This document shows positions 5,243-7,996 of a DNA stretch of 7,996 nucleotides, in pieces (the first letter of the stretch is position 1; every line of letters starts with the position of its first letter). The translations under genes were made by a program, and so were the position numbers. Below the pieces are notes generated by a model, which worked only from the letters and a program-made list of their open reading frames with translations, did no database searches and was not told where the DNA came from. The stretch spans positions 1-7,996 of the forward strand of contig DAINCF010000331.1 in assembly GCA_036732565.1 (NCBI GenBank), given 5' to 3'. This DNA is from JAIVJN01 sp036732565. Lineage in GTDB: Bacteria > Acidobacteriota > Vicinamibacteria > Vicinamibacterales > UBA2999.

Positions 5243-7896
5243 TGGGACGATGGCGCGAGCGTATTGCACGGCTGTGCGGAGTCGGCCGTACCCACGTCAC
5301 CCATGGAGACCTTGACGCAGAATTTGCCGCCCACTGCGACATGGCGGTCGACGATTACCTGAAGCAGGGCTATCCGCTGGCGGAAGCGCGTCGTTTGGCG
5401 GCTGTGCGCTTTGGCAGCTCGTTGTCATCGCGCGAGCGCGTCGACGATCAACGATCACTCCCAGCGCTCGACCATATCTTCGCTGATCTGCATCACGCTG
5501 GACGTGGACTGCGCCGGACGCCCGGTTTCACCGCGCTGGCGATCTTCGTCCTCGGCATCGGTATCGCAGTCAATCTTGCCGTGTTTACGGTGACGAGCGC
5601 GACGCTGTTCAAAGGGTTCCGCGGCATTCCCGACCAGCGTGACCTCGTCTATTTAGGGATAACCAGCGGACGCGGCTGCTGTCTGTCGTATCTTGATCTC
5701 ACAGACTGGAAGTCGGCAGCCAAGAGCTTTTCTGGCATCGAGGCCGTTGCAGATCAACGCGTCTCAGTGGACGCGGGCGGCAGCCTTGGAACGGCGACCT
5801 CGACCGAAGTCACTGCCGGTCTTTTCTCGTTGCTCGGTGTCGCACCTGTGATCGGGCGCGACTTCACCCCTGGAGACGATCGTCCAGGCGCAGCACGAGT
5901 CGCCATCCTCAATTACGACTACTGGCGCACGCGCTTCGACGCGAATCCGGCAGCAATCGGCGCTGCGATCACAGTCAATGGCGAGCCCGTGACCATCGTC
6001 GGTGTCATGCCGGATGATTTCGTGTTTCCGCAACGACAGGATTTGTGGATGCCGATGGGTCCCCGGGTGTCAACGCAGCCGCGCAACGCTCGAGGCCTGT
6101 GGGTCGCGGCGGCGCGTCTTGCGCCTGGGGTGACCATCGACCAAGCACGCGCCGAAATGCAATCGCTCGGCGGGCACTTCGCCAGTCTCTATCCCGATAC
6201 CAACACCGGCGTCACACCGTTTGTGCAGACCTTTACCGAGTTCTTCGTCGGTCCGGATGCACCGGCTGTCTATGGGTCGCTCTGGGCCGGGGTCGCCGCG
6301 CTGCTGCTGATCGCCTGTGCCAATCTCGTGACCCTGCTGCTTGCGCGCGCGAGCCGACGAGAGCGTGAGGTCGGCGTGCGGCTGGCCCTTGGCGCCGGAC
6401 GATCGCGCATTGTCCGCTTGCACGTCTTTGAAAGCCTGCTACTGTCGGCGGCCGGCGGCTTGCTGGCGTCGTGGCTCAGTCCACTTTTGTTACGAGGGTA
6501 TGCCGCAGTCGCCGTCCCGCCGACACAGCCGTGGGCTGCGCAGTTGCTTGATTATTCGATCGACGGCCGTGCCATCGGATATCTGGCGGCGATCGTCGTG
6601 GTGACGGGCGTCGCGACCGGATTGATTCCGGCGTTGCGGGCTTCAGCGGTATCGATCCAAGGCGTACTCCGCGACGGCGGACGCGGCACGATCGGCCGCA
6701 AACAGCAGCGGCGCATGACGAACGTGATCGTGATCGTGCAGGTGGGTCTTGCAGTGGTGTTGTTGTCAGCTGCGGGCGTGCTGCTGCGAAGCGTGCTCAA
6801 CCTGCATCAGCGGTCACTCGGCTACGACCCAAGCAAGGTGGTTGTATCGCTGTCGTCGCTGCCAGCGGCATCGTATCCGGATGCCGACTCACAGTTCCGC
6901 TTCCTCGACCGCGCGGCTTCCGGCGTGCGATCGGTTCCTGGTGTTGATGCCGTGGCCTTCGCCGATGGAGCCCCGGGTCAACGCTCAGGTGCCAGCGGTA
7001 TTGAAATCGAAGGGCGGCCATTTTCGGCGGACGCGCAGCAACGCGAGGTCAGGCAGTCGGTGATCAGCGGCGGCTATTTCACCGTGTTAAGTACGGCACT
7101 CGTTGCCGGTCGCGACTTCGACGCTCGCGACACCGCCAGCTCTCCGGCCGTCATCATCGTGAATCGGCGGTTCGCTAAGCAGTATTGGCAGACCGACGAC
7201 GTGCTGGGGCGCCGCATCCGCGTGCACAGCGGAGGCACTCCGGGCCCGTGGATGGCTATAGTTGGTCTCGCACCCGATCTGCATCAAGGAGACCGCGCCC
7301 GCGCGGATGTGGAGCCGACGTTCTATCGGCCCTTTCGCCAGCGGCCAGGCCGCGGCGCGTGGATCCTCGCACATACCTCGTCTGTTCCGCCGCAATCGGT
7401 GATCGCGCCCATACGGCAACAGATTCAGCGAGCTGACCCAAGCGTGCCGATTTGGCTTGGGCCGTACTCGCTTGACGTCTGGAATACCGGCTCATACTGG
7501 CAGCGCGCCGTCAACGGTGGTCTGTTCATGGTGTTTGCGTTGATGGCGTTGTTCCTGGCATGCCTGGGCTTACTTGCCGTGATGCTGGCCACGGTTGCCG
7601 AGCGGCGCCAGGAAATCAGCGTCCGCATCGCCCTTGGCGCAAGCATGGCCGATGTCGTGCGCTTGGTTACGCGACAAGGCATCACGCCGGCGCTGGTTGG
7701 CCTCTCCGTAGGTGTCCTTGTCTCGCTTGGCACAAACCGGCTTCTTGCCAGTCAGCTCGTGGATGTCAGTCCCTGGGATCCCGTGGCGCTCGCTTCGGTT
7801 GCGATGATGCTCATGGTCGCGACGCTTGTCGGCTGCATCGCACCTGCGGTTCAAGCCACTCGGGTCGATCCACTGCAGGCGATGCGCGGCGACTGA
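5242..7896 (+). CDS. ADOP-family ABC transporter permease, complete
   Basis: This 884-residue inner-membrane protein is an intact full-length ADOP. The start is ATG 5242, which overlaps the PadR stop and has GAGG at 5228-5231; an in-frame ATG at 5185 lies inside the PadR gene and is rejected. Residues 23-59 form the N-terminal ADOP prefix domain (DLDAEFAAHCDM, then AEARRLAAVRFG). A first membrane helix (about 96-123) leads into a MacB-type periplasmic core with SYLDLTDWKSA and VNGEPVTIVGVMPDDF. The first FtsX domain spans about 343-475, with REVGVRLALGAGRSRIVRL. The second half repeats this plan: a helix at about 491-520, a second MacB core with SGGYFTVL and VAGRDF, and an FtsX domain at about 758-884 with QEISVRIALGAS and the VDPLQAMRGD end. 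It resembles MacB-type mechanotransmission permeases, but no ATPase gene is adjacent and the substrate is unknown. A GCC pair (RGCCLSY) in the first periplasmic domain replaces the more usual residues before the Y-x-D-x-x-D/W segment. Confidence 0.96.
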   Translation: MGRWRERIARLCGVGRTHVTHGDLDAEFAAHCDMAVDDYLKQGYPLAEARRLAAVRFGSSLSSRERVDDQRSLPALDHIFADLHHAGRGLRRTPGFTALAIFVLGIGIAVNLAVFTVTSATLFKGFRGIPDQRDLVYLGITSGRGCCLSYLDLTDWKSAAKSFSGIEAVADQRVSVDAGGSLGTATSTEVTAGLFSLLGVAPVIGRDFTPGDDRPGAARVAILNYDYWRTRFDANPAAIGAAITVNGEPVTIVGVMPDDFVFPQRQDLWMPMGPRVSTQPRNARGLWVAAARLAPGVTIDQARAEMQSLGGHFASLYPDTNTGVTPFVQTFTEFFVGPDAPAVYGSLWAGVAALLLIACANLVTLLLARASRREREVGVRLALGAGRSRIVRLHVFESLLLSAAGGLLASWLSPLLLRGYAAVAVPPTQPWAAQLLDYSIDGRAIGYLAAIVVVTGVATGLIPALRASAVSIQGVLRDGGRGTIGRKQQRRMTNVIVIVQVGLAVVLLSAAGVLLRSVLNLHQRSLGYDPSKVVVSLSSLPAASYPDADSQFRFLDRAASGVRSVPGVDAVAFADGAPGQRSGASGIEIEGRPFSADAQQREVRQSVISGGYFTVLSTALVAGRDFDARDTASSPAVIIVNRRFAKQYWQTDDVLGRRIRVHSGGTPGPWMAIVGLAPDLHQGDRARADVEPTFYRPFRQRPGRGAWILAHTSSVPPQSVIAPIRQQIQRADPSVPIWLGPYSLDVWNTGSYWQRAVNGGLFMVFALMALFLACLGLLAVMLATVAERRQEISVRIALGASMADVVRLVTRQGITPALVGLSVGVLVSLGTNRLLASQLVDVSPWDPVALASVAMMLMVATLVGCIAPAVQATRVDPLQAMRGD

Positions 7897-7911
7897 GCAA
7901 CGCGCCGTGAA

Positions 7912-7944
7912 CGTCCCGGTAATTGCCAAGCGTTCGCCGGGACG
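7912..7944. terminator. Hairpin downstream of the ADOP gene, possible two-way terminator
   Basis: CGTCCCGG (7912-7919) and CCGGGACG (7937-7944) form a perfect, very GC-rich 8-bp stem with a 17-base loop. It starts 15 nt after the permease stop. On the + strand it is followed only by GTCTTA, not a real T-run, so termination is tentative. If the short minus-strand reading frame at 7948-7996 is real, the hairpin sits exactly between two convergent stop codons, which would favour a terminator role. Confidence 0.45.
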
Positions 7945-7947
7945 GTC

Positions 7948-7996
7948 TTACCGTGGTCCCCCTGGATCGATTTCGAAGATGAGATCGTTATTCCCG
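7948..7996 (-). CDS. Possible C-terminus of a convergent gene (partial, unidentified)
   Basis: On the minus strand the window edge reads GNNDLIFEIDPGGPR and then TAA at 7950-7948. Fifteen codons are too few to prove coding or name a family. In its favour, the residues look protein-like and the stop lies just outside a strong hairpin, as expected for the end of a convergent gene. The remaining bases from 7897 show no other gene. Confidence 0.3.
   Translation of the reverse strand, partial: GNNDLIFEIDPGGPR

Noticed and set aside
1..7996. CRISPR array, tRNA/rRNA, insertion sequence or transposase
   Set aside because: No regularly spaced direct repeats, no tRNA-like cloverleaf, and no transposase or integrase motifs were seen. 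The broken genes show no terminal repeats of an insertion element.

Overview
This GC-rich window looks like chromosomal DNA from an acidobacterium, probably of the Vicinamibacteria type. The main reason is that it is dense in ADOP permeases (the 'acidobacterial duplicated orphan permease' family of MacB/FtsX-like proteins), including the classic pair of a PadR regulator followed directly by an ADOP gene. No ABC ATPase, RNA gene, transposase or CRISPR array is visible. The taxonomic call is inferred from gene content only.

Layout. (1) 1-1155, + strand: C-terminal half of an ADOP permease cut by the window edge. (2) 1156-1302: intergenic spacer with a perfect 9-bp inverted repeat. (3) 1303-2125, + strand: a composite wreck. 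The N-terminus of a second ADOP permease has an apparent internal deletion and a frameshift, and is joined near 1700 to the C-terminal part of a polysaccharide deacetylase that carries two further one-base frameshifts. (4) 2153-4353, - strand: three intact genes, read right to left: a VOC/glyoxalase-fold protein, an exported DUF1028 (Ntn-hydrolase-like) protein with a TPR-like tail, and an exported cyclophilin-type prolyl isomerase. (5) 4422-4697, - strand: C-terminal stub of another ADOP permease. (6) 4698-4897: spacer ending in a perfect 10-bp inverted repeat that overlaps a likely promoter. (7) 4898-7896, + strand: intact PadR-ADOP operon with overlapping stop and start codons. (8) 7897-7996: a hairpin, then what may be the last 15 codons of a convergent gene.

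How it fits together. The PadR protein probably represses its own promoter and so controls the 884-aa permease translated from the same message. The DUF1028 and cyclophilin genes are 56 nt apart on one strand and both carry signal peptides, so they probably form a small envelope-protein operon. The DUF1028 and VOC genes each have a convincing promoter placed so close to the ATG that the messages would be leaderless or nearly so. The flanks of this three-gene block hold broken pieces of permeases and a deacetylase, which suggests repeated recombination between ADOP copies. I do not see a clearly new defence or mobile system. The points most worth a second look are the chimeric pseudogene, the DUF1028 protein whose signal cleavage would expose a Thr, the leaderless promoters with an operator-like palindrome, and the PadR operator.
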